64,000 nucleotides of DNA from Akkermansiaceae bacterium. Its GTDB lineage: Bacteria; Verrucomicrobiota; Verrucomicrobiia; Verrucomicrobiales; Akkermansiaceae. This document shows positions 51,883 to 61,017 of the stretch, in pieces. A program made the position numbers and the translations under genes. The stretch is taken from the NCBI GenBank assembly GCA_017798145.1, contig CP059069.1, positions 4,077,226-4,141,225 on the forward strand, written 5' to 3'. The stretch's first letter is position 1. Each line of letters begins with the position of its first letter. Below the pieces are notes generated by a model that was not told the DNA's origin, ran no database searches, and saw only the letters and a list, made by a program, of their open reading frames with translations.

Positions 51883-52254
51883 ATGAACACCACCCAGCCC
51901 AAGATCACAGCCTACCTGAAAACCTTCTGCGGATGGAGCGAGGGAGTCCGCGCCATCATGCGCAAGTATGAACTGCCCTTCGAGGAAAAGGACATCATCA
52001 AGAACCCCGCCTTCCGCTGGGAGATGGAGCAGCGCAGCGGCCAGCCGCTCTCCCCCTGCGTCGAGATCAACGGAATCATGCTGCCCGATGTCAGCGGTGA
52101 GGAAGTCGAGAAATGGATGTTGGAAAACGGGGTCGTCACCGAAAACGAAGTCCAGCCCGACGCCCCGATCGACTCGGCCTGCACCGACGAGCAGCATGAG
52201 GCGATGGCCGCCGGTAGGCTGCCGCTTCCCGGGAAGATCAAGTTCTTCGATTGA
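51883..52254 (+). CDS. Glutaredoxin-like protein with CGWS site
   Basis: 123 residues. Glutaredoxin/thioredoxin fold: the N-terminal strand then KTFCGWSEGVRA (active site Cys16-x-x-Ser19), the cis-proline segment PLSPCVEINGIMLPD with an extra cysteine beside it, and a C-terminal helix. A CxxS site points to a monothiol mechanism, either for deglutathionylation or Fe-S handling. A C-terminal stretch of about 40 residues (beyond ENGVVTENEV, with one extra Cys) is not usual. Located 43 bp after nadE. Confidence 0.82.
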   Translation: MNTTQPKITAYLKTFCGWSEGVRAIMRKYELPFEEKDIIKNPAFRWEMEQRSGQPLSPCVEINGIMLPDVSGEEVEKWMLENGVVTENEVQPDAPIDSACTDEQHEAMAAGRLPLPGKIKFFD

Positions 52255-52260
52255 TCGCCG

Positions 52261-53436
52261 CTAGAGCGCGAGCCGGTGCCTCACCTCCGGCGGGGTGTCT
52301 GCGTTTTTGCCCAGCTCTATGGCATGGAAGCTGGCCCAGTTGGGGGCCGGATGGGTCAGGCTCTGGAATTGCGCGATGGATTTCCTGTCATCCAGCCCGC
52401 CTTCCAGCATGAGCGGCTTCGCGAGGTGGGTCAGGTAGCTGCCCTGGTTGGAAAAGACCCTGGGCATGAATCCCAAAGACCCGGCGGCATGCGCGAGATC
52501 GGTGAAATCCACATGCGCGGTGATGTCTTTTTCCCCGGGCGCCTCCAGCGCATCCTCGCCGGCCTTGTGGCTGGAAAAGGTGCGGAGCGTGCCGGTGGTG
52601 CGGTGGCGGTCGTAGTATTCCGGGGCGGCGAATCCGTAGTCGGTGAAGAGCATGGTGCCGCCTTCCATGCCGGCCGCGATGGGTGTCAGGAAATCCAGGA
52701 AGTTTGTCCGCATCTCCGTGCGGTAGCCTTCCGGGAAATCATTTCCCAGCTCCACTAGCCGTGCTGACAATGCGCTTCCCTCCTCGATTTCCCTCGGCCT
52801 GTAGCCCAGTTGGCCGCCGGTGGCCACAACGTGGAGTTCCATCCATTTCCCGGAGCGCATTTCGATGAGATGGAAGGGCAGGGCATCGAGGATCTCGTTG
52901 CCGAACGCGAAGCCGGGAAGCGGCTCGGCTGCGAGTCCGCCCGGATCCGCAACGATGTTCAGCTTTTCCGTGAACTCCGCAAGCCGCTCCGCCTGAAGGT
53001 TGCGCAGCAGCGGCAGGGGCTCCGCGATGGCATACCGGAGGGCATCCCATGCATCGGGGCGGATTCCGCGGAGTTCGCCAAGGATGTCGGCGGCGAGCTT
53101 CCCGTCGTGCGCACCGATCTCAAGGATACGCCAAGCGCCGGGACGCCCCGCATCATCCCAGCCTGCGGCGAAACGGCGGGCCAGAAGCCTCCCGAAGAGA
53201 TCGCCGACGCTGACGCTGGTGTAAAAATCGCCCCCGCGCCCGACCTGCCCGCCGGTTTTCGCGTAGTATCCGAGTTCCGGATCGTAGAGCGCCATTTCCA
53301 GATATTCCGGAAATGGCATCGCTCCCCGTTCCGTGATCATCGCATGCAAGGAAGGGGTTGCCGAGACATCTGGATTCGGGTAGTTCTGTGGGCGCAAAGA
53401 GTCGCCGGAAGGCGTCTTGGGATCGGCATCGGGCAT
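52261..53436 (-). CDS. MidA-type SAM-dependent methyltransferase
   Basis: 391 residues. Family of NDUFAF7/MidA (protein-arginine methyltransferase acting on complex I in eukaryotes). GRGGDFYTSVSVGDLFG, SAM-loop RILEIGAHDGKLAADIL, NEILDALPFHLIE and LFTDYGFAAPEYYDR are in the family order. The start at 53436 is adopted, but MITERGAMPFPEY at 53340 is where the family domain starts and may be the true start. If 53436 is right the start codon overlaps the opposite-strand PBP start. The nuoL gene elsewhere is compatible with a complex-I role, though not proof. Confidence 0.82.
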   Translation of the reverse strand: MPDADPKTPSGDSLRPQNYPNPDVSATPSLHAMITERGAMPFPEYLEMALYDPELGYYAKTGGQVGRGGDFYTSVSVGDLFGRLLARRFAAGWDDAGRPGAWRILEIGAHDGKLAADILGELRGIRPDAWDALRYAIAEPLPLLRNLQAERLAEFTEKLNIVADPGGLAAEPLPGFAFGNEILDALPFHLIEMRSGKWMELHVVATGGQLGYRPREIEEGSALSARLVELGNDFPEGYRTEMRTNFLDFLTPIAAGMEGGTMLFTDYGFAAPEYYDRHRTTGTLRTFSSHKAGEDALEAPGEKDITAHVDFTDLAHAAGSLGFMPRVFSNQGSYLTHLAKPLMLEGGLDDRKSIAQFQSLTHPAPNWASFHAIELGKNADTPPEVRHRLAL

Positions 53437-55870
53437 GGCGGAAAACAGGAGCAACTACCGGAGGAAGGGCGGCAAGCGCCGTTTCTACAAGCGCAAAACC
53501 TTTTGGATTGTGAGCTTCATGCTTGTTCTGGTCGCGGGGGTTTTCGGATTGCTGTTTGCGGAGCAATACACCCGTGAATACCGCGAAAGGGCGGCCCGCT
53601 ACGATCTCTCCCAGATCAACAAGATCGAGGTGCCCAGCGTGATCCAGGATCGCAGCGGAAAGGAGATAGGGCGCATCTTCGTCCAGAACCGCAGCATCAT
53701 CCCGGTCGGCGAGGTTCCTGAGCTTTTCATCGATGCGCTCCGGGCCGGCGAGGACCAGCGTTTCTATACGCACGGCGGGGTTGACTACTTCGGGGTTGCC
53801 AGGGCGGCGAAGGATTGGCTCCAGGAAGGGCAGGCGGTGTCGGGCGCGAGCACGATCACCCAGCAGCTAGCCCGGAACGCTTATCCCCTCAAGCAGGATG
53901 CGATGGCCAAGGGCGAGGGCGGGCTGCAGCGCAAAATGGTGGAAGCCTTCCTCGCGATGCGCATCGAGGAGAGGTATTCCAAGCCGGAGATCCTCGGTTT
54001 CTATCTCAACAGGATCTATTTCGGAAGCGGCTTCTACGGGATCAAGTCCGCCTCGCTCGGCTACTTCGGCAAGCCGCCGGAAGATCTCACCCTGGCGGAG
54101 TGCGCGACGATCGTGGGACTGATCAAGAACCCTACGAAAAACTCGCCTCTCAACAACATCGCCGCCAGCACCAAGGCGCGCAACATGGTGCTTACCCGAA
54201 TGCGGGATGAGGGGATGATTTCCGGTAAGGAAATGGCCGCCGCCCAGGCGGAGGCCATGGTCATCTCGCCGGATCCCTTGCGGCGCGGCACTTCCCACCT
54301 CTACGAGCGCATCGCGGACAGCGTCGGCAGGGCCTTGGGTGCGGATGCGCTGGCGGCGGGGGGCTTTACGATCCACACCACCATTTCCGCAGAGGCGCAG
54401 GACGCTGCGGAGAAAGCCTTGGCTGTCTCGCTGGCGGATGCGGAAAAGCACCCCGGATTCACCCGCCAGAAATACAGGGACTACGACCGAAAGGCCGGCG
54501 GCATGGCACCCGAGTATCTCCAGGGAGCCGTGTTCATGGTGGATCACAGGACCGGTGAGGTGCTCGCGCATGTCGGCGGGCGGGACTATGCGGAGGTGCC
54601 CTTCGATTTCATCGAGATGGGGAAACGGCCTCTTGGCACCGCGTTTTTCCCTTTCCTCTATTCCGCCGCCCTTGCCGACAAGCATACCCCGGCATCCCCG
54701 CTGGAGGACGAACCGATGGACAACCGCGCGGTCATGGTCGGCGGGCGCGAGGGCATACTCGGGGAGTGGGGCATGGAAGTGCCTTCCCCGAAATACGAGG
54801 GCTGGACGACGCTCCGCAATGCCTTCGAGAATTCCAAGATCGCGGCAACCGTCCGCCTCGGCTCGGAAATCGGGATACAGCGCATCATCGATGCCGCGGT
54901 TTCCTTCGGATTCTCGATGAAAGGCTCCAAGCCTTTGCCACGGGTCAGCGTGGGCTGGGAGCCAGCCTCCCTCAAGGAAGCCGTCACGGCGATGTCCACC
55001 TTTCCCCTGGGCGGCAGGAGAGGGCCGGCGAAATTCCACTACATCGATCGGATCGAGGATGCCGATGGGCTTGTGGTCTATCGCAGGGCGAAATCCGCAA
55101 ACCCGCCCGGACGCCTTCTTGATGAAGGCGTGGCGTGGCAGATGCACAGCATGATGGCTGGCGGCATGAAAGATGGAAGCGCGCGGGGGTTGGCCGGTTC
55201 GCTCATCGAAAAACCATTTTCCGGGGCTGGAAAAGGCGGGACGACCCATGATTTTTCCGATGCTTGGTTCCTCGGCTACAATGGGCGCGTCACCTGCGGC
55301 GTCTGGACCGGATTCCTCCAGGGCAGCAGCGATCCCATCTACCCCGGGGCATTCAGCCGCGATCTTGCCATGCCCGTCTGGGCGGCAGCCATGAATGCGG
55401 TGACACCCGCCTTCGGGGGGAAGGCAATCGAAAAGCCGGATTCCATCGTGGATGTCGAGATCTGCTCGGTCTCCGGGCAGCGGGCGACCGAGTTCTGCCA
55501 GGAACTCGTCGAGGATGTCGCCAGTGGCACGGTGAAATCCGTCAGAACCGTGAGGATGGAGGGTTTCCGCGAAGGTGCGGACAAGCTCCCTTTCTGCGGC
55601 CTGCATTCTGGTGGCGGCGCTGCGGAGATCGATTCGGGCCTCGCGCTCAGCCACCTGCCCGCCCTCGACACCTTGCCCATAAGGCCCAAGGCTGCGGTGC
55701 TGCTGGGGGAGGATCCGTATCACTCGGAGCTGCCCAGCTATGCGCCGGCAGGCAGCGCCCGCAGTGGGATGCGGGGCGGCACCAACGTCCTGGATAGCCT
55801 TGAGCTGGAAAACTTCGACGAGGAGATACGCATGCGCAGGCCGCCGAGGCTGGAGATCCAGCCGGACTGA
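53435..55870 (+). CDS. Class A penicillin-binding protein with degenerate transpeptidase
   Basis: 811 residues. A basic N-terminus and one membrane helix (about 23-43) precede a GT51 glycosyltransferase with its motifs intact: RAGEDQRFYTHGG (catalytic Glu), GASTITQQLARN and EERYSKPEILGFYLNRIYFG. This part should polymerise lipid II. The transpeptidase fold follows but all motifs are changed: SxxK reads GTAFFPF (Ser to Thr, Lys to Phe), SxN reads SKI, and KTG reads KGG. It therefore cannot crosslink by the usual mechanism. A C-terminal tail with Cys and Arg follows. Start at 53435; a longer frame to 53417 is unlikely. Confidence 0.88.
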   Translation: MAENRSNYRRKGGKRRFYKRKTFWIVSFMLVLVAGVFGLLFAEQYTREYRERAARYDLSQINKIEVPSVIQDRSGKEIGRIFVQNRSIIPVGEVPELFIDALRAGEDQRFYTHGGVDYFGVARAAKDWLQEGQAVSGASTITQQLARNAYPLKQDAMAKGEGGLQRKMVEAFLAMRIEERYSKPEILGFYLNRIYFGSGFYGIKSASLGYFGKPPEDLTLAECATIVGLIKNPTKNSPLNNIAASTKARNMVLTRMRDEGMISGKEMAAAQAEAMVISPDPLRRGTSHLYERIADSVGRALGADALAAGGFTIHTTISAEAQDAAEKALAVSLADAEKHPGFTRQKYRDYDRKAGGMAPEYLQGAVFMVDHRTGEVLAHVGGRDYAEVPFDFIEMGKRPLGTAFFPFLYSAALADKHTPASPLEDEPMDNRAVMVGGREGILGEWGMEVPSPKYEGWTTLRNAFENSKIAATVRLGSEIGIQRIIDAAVSFGFSMKGSKPLPRVSVGWEPASLKEAVTAMSTFPLGGRRGPAKFHYIDRIEDADGLVVYRRAKSANPPGRLLDEGVAWQMHSMMAGGMKDGSARGLAGSLIEKPFSGAGKGGTTHDFSDAWFLGYNGRVTCGVWTGFLQGSSDPIYPGAFSRDLAMPVWAAAMNAVTPAFGGKAIEKPDSIVDVEICSVSGQRATEFCQELVEDVASGTVKSVRTVRMEGFREGADKLPFCGLHSGGGAAEIDSGLALSHLPALDTLPIRPKAAVLLGEDPYHSELPSYAPAGSARSGMRGGTNVLDSLELENFDEEIRMRRPPRLEIQPD

Positions 55871-55874
55871 CCTG

Positions 55875-57248
55875 CTAGCGCAGCCGCAGCGGCTCGGCCA
55901 TGGGATCGGGTTTGAAGAAGATCACTCCCGGCCTTCCGTAGAGCTGCAGATCCAGGGCGGAGCGCTGGGGTGTGCTCAGCGGTGTGAGATGCGGCGCTTT
56001 CCCACCCGGCTGCGTGAACTTCGAGATGGCGGCCAATGCCTCCGGGGAGGCAATGACGCGGGCATTTGCCGCAAGCCTGCCATCGCTCAAAAGCATGCCG
56101 TTCCCGATGATGCATGCCTCCTCGCTGACCAGCCGAGCATCCGGGCAGCGCAACGCCCCGTTCTGGAAAAGGAAGATCGCCTGCCCGCGCTCGAAGCGGT
56201 TCCTCTGCGCCCCATGCCCGGCATCCACCCCGCCCGCCTCAACGATCCACTGCCCCTGCCATGTTGCGGGAGCCTGGAGATAGCCTTGCACGCGGCCTTG
56301 TGCTGCGATCTTCCCGGCTTTCGCCTCCAGACCGCTGCCTGTCCGCATCTCCCAGCCGTTTTGCTCCGGCACCACGCACTCCACGAGGAATGGCAAGCCC
56401 TGCACCAGCCCGACCTGTGCCCCAATCCGGAAATCCAAGCCGAAGATCCCTCCGTCCACGGTTCCGGCCGTGAGCGCGGGAGCCGACCACTTGAGCGGGA
56501 TTTCGGTTTTCCCGGGAGCTGTCCCGCCTGTTCCGGTCAGCCGTTCAATGCTGATGAGCGACGTCGCATCCTTGCCTGCCAGCGGCACTCCGCCATTGAT
56601 CCCGGATGCGTGGAAAAGCGGCGTGCGCAACATCAGGGTGACGATGCGCAGGCTGCCGCCGCGCACATCCATCCAGGTGGTCGGCTCCGTGGGCTTGCTG
56701 GGCGGGGCTGTCAGAACATGGGGCCGCTGCCCGGCCCCGGCTGACGGCGGAGGGGAGGGCACGCCACCCTCCGGCGCGGCGGGCACCTGCGCCTGGGGCC
56801 TTGCGGTGGCGGGATTCGGATTGGTGGCGGCCAGCACGGGCACGTCCTCTTTCTGCTGGATTTGCGAAAGCAGCTCGATGGGGATGCACAGCTCCGGCTT
56901 CACGATCTCCATGCCCTTGATGGAAAGCCTTTTCCGCGCCAGCTCCATCCAATCCGGATGGATGCGCACGGATTCCACGGATACCAGCGGCCTGCCAAAG
57001 GCCTTGCGGAGGGCGGGCGGCTGTTCCGCACGCAATCCGTAAACGGTGATCCCGTTCCAAGGCGACCATGTGGCTCCCTGCACGCTCGTTTCCAAGGGCA
57101 GCAACCGGGATATTTTCGCAGCGATGAATGCCCTGCCCTTGGGGCTGACGAGGTAAAGGTTGCTGATGCCGAACGCGAGCGGAGGTGCGGCCAGCGCCAG
57201 GGCCAGAAACGCAAGCCCAAGTCTCCGTTTCCAACTCCAGCTGCTCAT
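55875..57248 (-). CDS. AsmA-like envelope protein (tentative)
   Basis: 457 residues. An N-terminal helix (about 8-30) with SPKGRAFIAAKISRLLPLETSVQGATWSPW-type content resembles AsmA/TamB-like inner-membrane-anchored lipid-transport proteins: a beta-rich, repetitive chain with VRGGSLRIVTLMLRTP and the C-terminal domain LDLQLYGRPGVIFFKP. A Pro/Ala-rich linker occupies 140-180. The similarity is weak and based on the general build, so function is provisional. It ends 4 bp from the convergent PBP stop and is 3 bp from the next minus-strand gene. Confidence 0.5.
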   Translation of the reverse strand: MSSWSWKRRLGLAFLALALAAPPLAFGISNLYLVSPKGRAFIAAKISRLLPLETSVQGATWSPWNGITVYGLRAEQPPALRKAFGRPLVSVESVRIHPDWMELARKRLSIKGMEIVKPELCIPIELLSQIQQKEDVPVLAATNPNPATARPQAQVPAAPEGGVPSPPPSAGAGQRPHVLTAPPSKPTEPTTWMDVRGGSLRIVTLMLRTPLFHASGINGGVPLAGKDATSLISIERLTGTGGTAPGKTEIPLKWSAPALTAGTVDGGIFGLDFRIGAQVGLVQGLPFLVECVVPEQNGWEMRTGSGLEAKAGKIAAQGRVQGYLQAPATWQGQWIVEAGGVDAGHGAQRNRFERGQAIFLFQNGALRCPDARLVSEEACIIGNGMLLSDGRLAANARVIASPEALAAISKFTQPGGKAPHLTPLSTPQRSALDLQLYGRPGVIFFKPDPMAEPLRLR

Positions 57249-57251
57249 GGC

Positions 57252-57971
57252 TCAGCGTGGAGCCGGTGCGGTCGGCGGTTGCATGTGCCCGGCCTTGCCC
57301 AGCGCGAAGCGGATCACAAGGCTCTTGTCCAGAAGGCGGCTGCCCTCCGAGGAGATCTCCTGCGCACGGTAGACGACAATGCCGAAGCCCTTGCCATCCA
57401 TTTGTCCGACCGCGAAATTTTCCTTGGTCTTGCCCAGGCCGGTCTCCTCCTCGAAACGCCATTCCCGACCGGACCACGCGCCGAGTATGCTCGAGGGATC
57501 CGCCTTGATGTCCTCCAGTCGCTTCAACTCGCCGCTGGGCGAGCGCACCACATCCTTCTCGGGATCGTAGCGGAGGGTGGAAATCACACCCGCATCGCCT
57601 GTGGCGGTGATCGTCCAGGTTTTCCCGAAGGTTTCGCGCAGCATCAGCATGACCTCCGAGGTGGCCTTGAACTCGCGCTTCGCCCAGAGGGCCAGGTAAT
57701 CGTCATACTCCTCCTTGGTGAGTCCCAGGTTCTCATGGTAAGGCAGGGGGGCGCCGGGCTTCGCAGACTTTGAGTATTCCGCAAACCACTCCGCATTCTT
57801 GCGAGCCGAGGCCTCCACTTTTGCGATGTACTTTTCGATCTCCGGCGGCGGCACGACGATCCCGATGTTCGCACGCACCGCCACGTCCTTTTCGAAAAGC
57901 CCTTCGAAAACCTTGGGGACGTCGGCGGCCAGCGGGGAGGCGAGCAGGAAAAGGAAGCTGAGGAATTTCAT
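57252..57971 (-). CDS. Secreted protein of unknown function
   Basis: 239 residues. Signal peptide (MKFLSFLFLLASPLAADV) fixes the start; the frame further upstream has no such element. The mature chain is a mix of helices and strands, with FGKTWTITATGDAGVISTL and LGAWSGREWRFEEETGLG as the most conserved-looking parts; no domain recognised. Nearly abuts (3 bp) the AsmA-like gene, so it is presumably its partner in a two-gene operon. Function not inferable. Confidence 0.7.
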   Translation of the reverse strand: MKFLSFLFLLASPLAADVPKVFEGLFEKDVAVRANIGIVVPPPEIEKYIAKVEASARKNAEWFAEYSKSAKPGAPLPYHENLGLTKEEYDDYLALWAKREFKATSEVMLMLRETFGKTWTITATGDAGVISTLRYDPEKDVVRSPSGELKRLEDIKADPSSILGAWSGREWRFEEETGLGKTKENFAVGQMDGKGFGIVVYRAQEISSEGSRLLDKSLVIRFALGKAGHMQPPTAPAPR

Positions 57972-58069
57972 GGCAGGCGGCAGAGAGTGGGGGCACCGCG
58001 CGGACAACTCAAGCCGCAATCCCGGGCGGCGACGCGGATTTTTTCCCGGGCTGTTCGCCGAGTTCATCG

Positions 58070-58714
58070 TCAGCGCCGGGCGAGCCAATCCTTGCAGCCG
58101 TATTTGGCCCCGACGAGCGCGGCAACCCTGGACTCGTCCACGCTGAGATCCGCCTCCCACCAGCTTTCCGCCAGCCGCTCCGCGAAAAGCTCGCCCCGCA
58201 GCCTGGAATCCCCGCCCGTGGCGACGGAACCCTGGTGCAACAGCCCGAGCTTGCCGCGCCTCTGGGCGGCTCCCGCCAGCTTCGCCCCCCCGGCATCCAT
58301 GAGATCATGCTCGACGGGGTTCTCAAAACACATGTCCCCGGTCTTCCTCCTCCCTGCGGAGAAATCCGGCGAGCCGCCCTCCGCAACCAGCACTTCCAGG
58401 AGGATGTGGTGGATGGCCCGGTAGCTCTCGCCGCCCTTCATGCGCGCGATCTCCCTGTCCCTGGGGACGATGAGGCTGTATGTCCAGTCGGCGCGGTGAT
58501 CGACGATGCCGCCGCCGGTCCACCTGCGCACGAAATCCACGCCCGGCAGCCCGCCCGTCGCCTCGGAGAGTTTCCCGAAATAGCCGAGGCTGCCCCATGC
58601 TCCATCCCAGCGGTAGATGCGCAATACAGGGCTTTCCGCCCGCTCCAGAAGCCATTCGTCCACGGCCATGGCCTCCGGCCCGCTTCGCGGGACAGGATCG
58701 AACCACAGCTCCAT
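58070..58714 (-). CDS. Lipoate-protein-ligase-like protein (BPL/LplA/LipB)
   Basis: 214 residues. Biotin/lipoate transferase fold: the nucleotide-binding RRWTGGGIVDHRADWTYSL (family RR-TGGG-V-H), and GAKLAGAAQRRGKLGLLHQG, with the lysine that anchors the acyl-adenylate. The N-terminal stretch LRIYRWDGAWGSLGYFG is also typical. It could attach lipoate or octanoate to a carrier domain, but it is shorter than LplA and lacks a C-terminal domain, as in LplA-like/LipL relatives. ATG at 58714 is used; GTG at 58729 is an alternative. Isolated. Confidence 0.82.
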   Translation of the reverse strand: MELWFDPVPRSGPEAMAVDEWLLERAESPVLRIYRWDGAWGSLGYFGKLSEATGGLPGVDFVRRWTGGGIVDHRADWTYSLIVPRDREIARMKGGESYRAIHHILLEVLVAEGGSPDFSAGRRKTGDMCFENPVEHDLMDAGGAKLAGAAQRRGKLGLLHQGSVATGGDSRLRGELFAERLAESWWEADLSVDESRVAALVGAKYGCKDWLARR

Positions 58715-58828
58715 TTCCCTGAATATCACGGTAAAAACCTAGGTGCCGCAGCTAGCATGGAAAAGCCAAAAACACAGTCGTGTGACTGCGGGCGGAATGA
58801 AAGCGGATGCGCCGGGGTGGGGGAGGGC

Positions 58829-59383
58829 TCACTTCCGCTTGCGCGTTTTCTTCGCCTCGAAATCGACGGCAGCGATGTCAAAAACCTCAGGATCGTAGCC
58901 GGGATGCGCCCACTCGATTTCCCCAGCCAGCGCCTGCATGTATTGGAATGCGCCACCAAAGTCCTCCGGAGGGCAGGCGCGCTCCCCGGCGATCATGACC
59001 GGCGGGCCCTCGCCCTCCTCGCGTTTGTCGAAGACCACCTCGTGGATCCATTCGTCGGCGAAATCATAGCGGTAGAGCATGCGCAGGGGCAGGCGCTTGC
59101 GGCCCATGTAATCGGCGACGGTGAGCTTGGCCTCGTCCTGGAAATCGCCGAGCGTCTGGTCTTGCAGGCCAACCGGGCCGATGACATCGACGAGGCGCTT
59201 GCCCTTGCCGTGGCGGAACTCGTGGGGATGCTTGTTTTCCCAGCCCATGGCCGCCTGGATCGCATCGCTTAGCCCAAGGAAGGTGACGGATGTGGGGATG
59301 GAGAAATGCCTCCAGACCTTCGGCTGTATGCCGTAGGTGAAGACCTTTACAAGCACCCGTTCCGCTCCGCTTTTCTTTGGCAT
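58829..59383 (-). CDS. pRiA4b ORF-3-like protein
   Basis: 184 residues. Matches the plasmid pRiA4b ORF-3 family (PRiA4_ORF3): the N-terminal strand VFTYGIQPKVWRHFSIP, LSDAIQAAMGWENKHPHEF, YRYDFADEWIHEVVF and MIAGERACPPEDFGG are the family's hallmark sequences, in the right order. The fold has been seen as an independent domain in plasmids and chromosomes; no biochemical function is established. The C-terminus ends with a run of Lys/Arg. Confidence 0.88.
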   Translation of the reverse strand: MPKKSGAERVLVKVFTYGIQPKVWRHFSIPTSVTFLGLSDAIQAAMGWENKHPHEFRHGKGKRLVDVIGPVGLQDQTLGDFQDEAKLTVADYMGRKRLPLRMLYRYDFADEWIHEVVFDKREEGEGPPVMIAGERACPPEDFGGAFQYMQALAGEIEWAHPGYDPEVFDIAAVDFEAKKTRKRK

Positions 59384-59432
59384 GCCCGAATCCTAGGAAA
59401 TTCGCACCGCCGGTTCAAACCGAAACATGCGC

Positions 59433-60329
59433 TCAGTTCCGGGGTGCGAACTGGTTCAGGTTCTCCGCGGATTCCAGGATGCCCGCCTGGTAACGCTGCA
59501 ATTGCGCGGGGGTGAGTATGCCCTCGAATTGGCCCATCCTGCGCTCCATTTCCTCCCTGTGGATGGCGGCGATCTCCTCAATGCCCATCGGGCCGCCCGC
59601 GCCGGAGGCTGCCAGTTTTCCGAGGAGCCGGTAGCCGTCTTCTGTGATGCGCCGCTGGCCTATGGGCAGCACGGACCCATCGAGGAGCAGGCGGGCGCCG
59701 GAGGGGATGGAGGCCGCCTCCTCTTCGGCATGCTTTCGCAAAACTCCAAGCGCTTGATCCGTTTGTTCGGCAGTTAGGTCGAGCTTGCCGAGTTCCTGGA
59801 CATACTGCTCCATCGCCTTGGAATGGAGCTGGTTGTTCAGGCTGCGCTCCTGAAGCTCTTTGAACGCCTTGGCCTGGTCCTCGCTGAGCATGGAGAGGAT
59901 CGACTGCTGGAGCTTTTCCCCCGCATCCGCGTAGGCTGCGCCCAGTTCCTCACCCTCGGACAGGCTTGGCTCCGACTCCCTGATGGCCGACTCAAGGGTT
60001 TTGGCCTGGTCCGCATTCAGCCCGAGGACTTCGATGAGCCTGTTCCACTTCGCCTGCTCGGCCTTTTCGGCTGATTCCGGGGGCTTGGCGTCGCCCACAG
60101 GAAGATCCCTTTGTGGAGAGATGGCTCGGTCGATGTCGCTGGGAGCCATGCGCTCCGGCGGTATGGCCAGAGGGTCGCCGTTGCCTGTGGTGGGGCGCTT
60201 CCTATCCTTCTCGATGACAACGATCTTGTTCTCGATGCCATCGAGCTCGGCCGTCGCGGATCGGATCAGCCATCCGAAGGTGAAACCGATGGCGATGGAT
60301 ATGGCGGAGCTGATGAGGATGGTTTTCAA
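59433..60329 (-). CDS. Unknown membrane-anchored helical protein
   Basis: 298 residues. One N-terminal helix (about 5-22: ILISSAISIAIGFTFGWLI) anchors or exports the protein; a Pro-rich spacer follows, then a helical region rich in Gln/Glu/Leu (LGLNADQAKTLESAIRES, LTAEQTDQALGVL) reminiscent of Spy/CpxP-like or LTxxQ-type chaperone-like helices, though no assignment is possible. The C-terminal half repeats a similar pattern (EGILTPAQLQRYQAGIL). It lies 19 bp after rpe on the same strand. Confidence 0.65.
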   Translation of the reverse strand: MKTILISSAISIAIGFTFGWLIRSATAELDGIENKIVVIEKDRKRPTTGNGDPLAIPPERMAPSDIDRAISPQRDLPVGDAKPPESAEKAEQAKWNRLIEVLGLNADQAKTLESAIRESEPSLSEGEELGAAYADAGEKLQQSILSMLSEDQAKAFKELQERSLNNQLHSKAMEQYVQELGKLDLTAEQTDQALGVLRKHAEEEAASIPSGARLLLDGSVLPIGQRRITEDGYRLLGKLAASGAGGPMGIEEIAAIHREEMERRMGQFEGILTPAQLQRYQAGILESAENLNQFAPRN

Positions 60330-60348
60330 ATGACGGTTGGTTTGGGTT

Positions 60349-61017
60349 TCATGCTTCGCGTATGGCGGCGATGGCGGCGGCCATGTCCTTCGCCCCGAAG
60401 GTGGTGGAGCCGGCGACCATCACGTTCGCCCCGGCGGCGTAGGAAATGGCTGCTGTTTCGGCTCCGATCCCGCCATCCACCTCGATGTGGTAGGCCAGGC
60501 CTTTCTCTTTCCGGAAATCGGCGGCGGCACGGACTTTTCCCATCACCTCCGGCATGAACGGCTGCCCGCCGAAGCCCGGGACAACCGTCATGCAAAGCAG
60601 GAGATCGATCTTTCCCAGGAACGGAATGACATTTTCGAAAGGGGTCGCGGGATTCAGCGCGAGCCCGGCCAGGCAGCCCGCCTCCCGGATCCGCTCCAAT
60701 GTTTCCGTGACATCGTGCTCCGCCTCCACATGCACCGTGATGCAGTCCGAACCCGCAGCAATGAAGCGCGGCAGGTAATGGTCGGGCCGCGAGATCATCA
60801 GGTGCACGTCGAGGAAAATGTCGTTCGACTCATGAATTGTCTGCACCATCGCAGGGCCGAAGGAGATATTGTCCACGAAATGCCCGTCCATCACGTCGAG
60901 GTGAAGCCAGTCGGCGCCCGCCGTGATGGCGCGGGAGGTTTCCTGGCCGACTTTCGAGAAATCCGCAGCGAGCAGGGACGGGGCGATGATACGGTCTTGG
61001 AAGGTTCTGGCGATCAC
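60349..61017 (-). CDS. rpe: Ribulose-phosphate 3-epimerase
   Basis: 222 residues, the normal length. Interconverts ribulose-5-phosphate and xylulose-5-phosphate in the pentose-phosphate/Calvin pathways. TIM-barrel motifs are IIAPSLLAADFSKVGQE, HLDVMDGHFVDNISFGP (metal site), DVHLMISRPDHYL, VVPGFGGQPFMPEV and HIEVDGGIGAETA. The GTG at 61017 is the only start compatible with the barrel's first strand; the frame runs upstream into unrelated sequence. Followed 19 bp later by the unknown helical protein. Confidence 0.93.
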   Translation of the reverse strand: MIARTFQDRIIAPSLLAADFSKVGQETSRAITAGADWLHLDVMDGHFVDNISFGPAMVQTIHESNDIFLDVHLMISRPDHYLPRFIAAGSDCITVHVEAEHDVTETLERIREAGCLAGLALNPATPFENVIPFLGKIDLLLCMTVVPGFGGQPFMPEVMGKVRAAADFRKEKGLAYHIEVDGGIGAETAAISYAAGANVMVAGSTTFGAKDMAAAIAAIREA

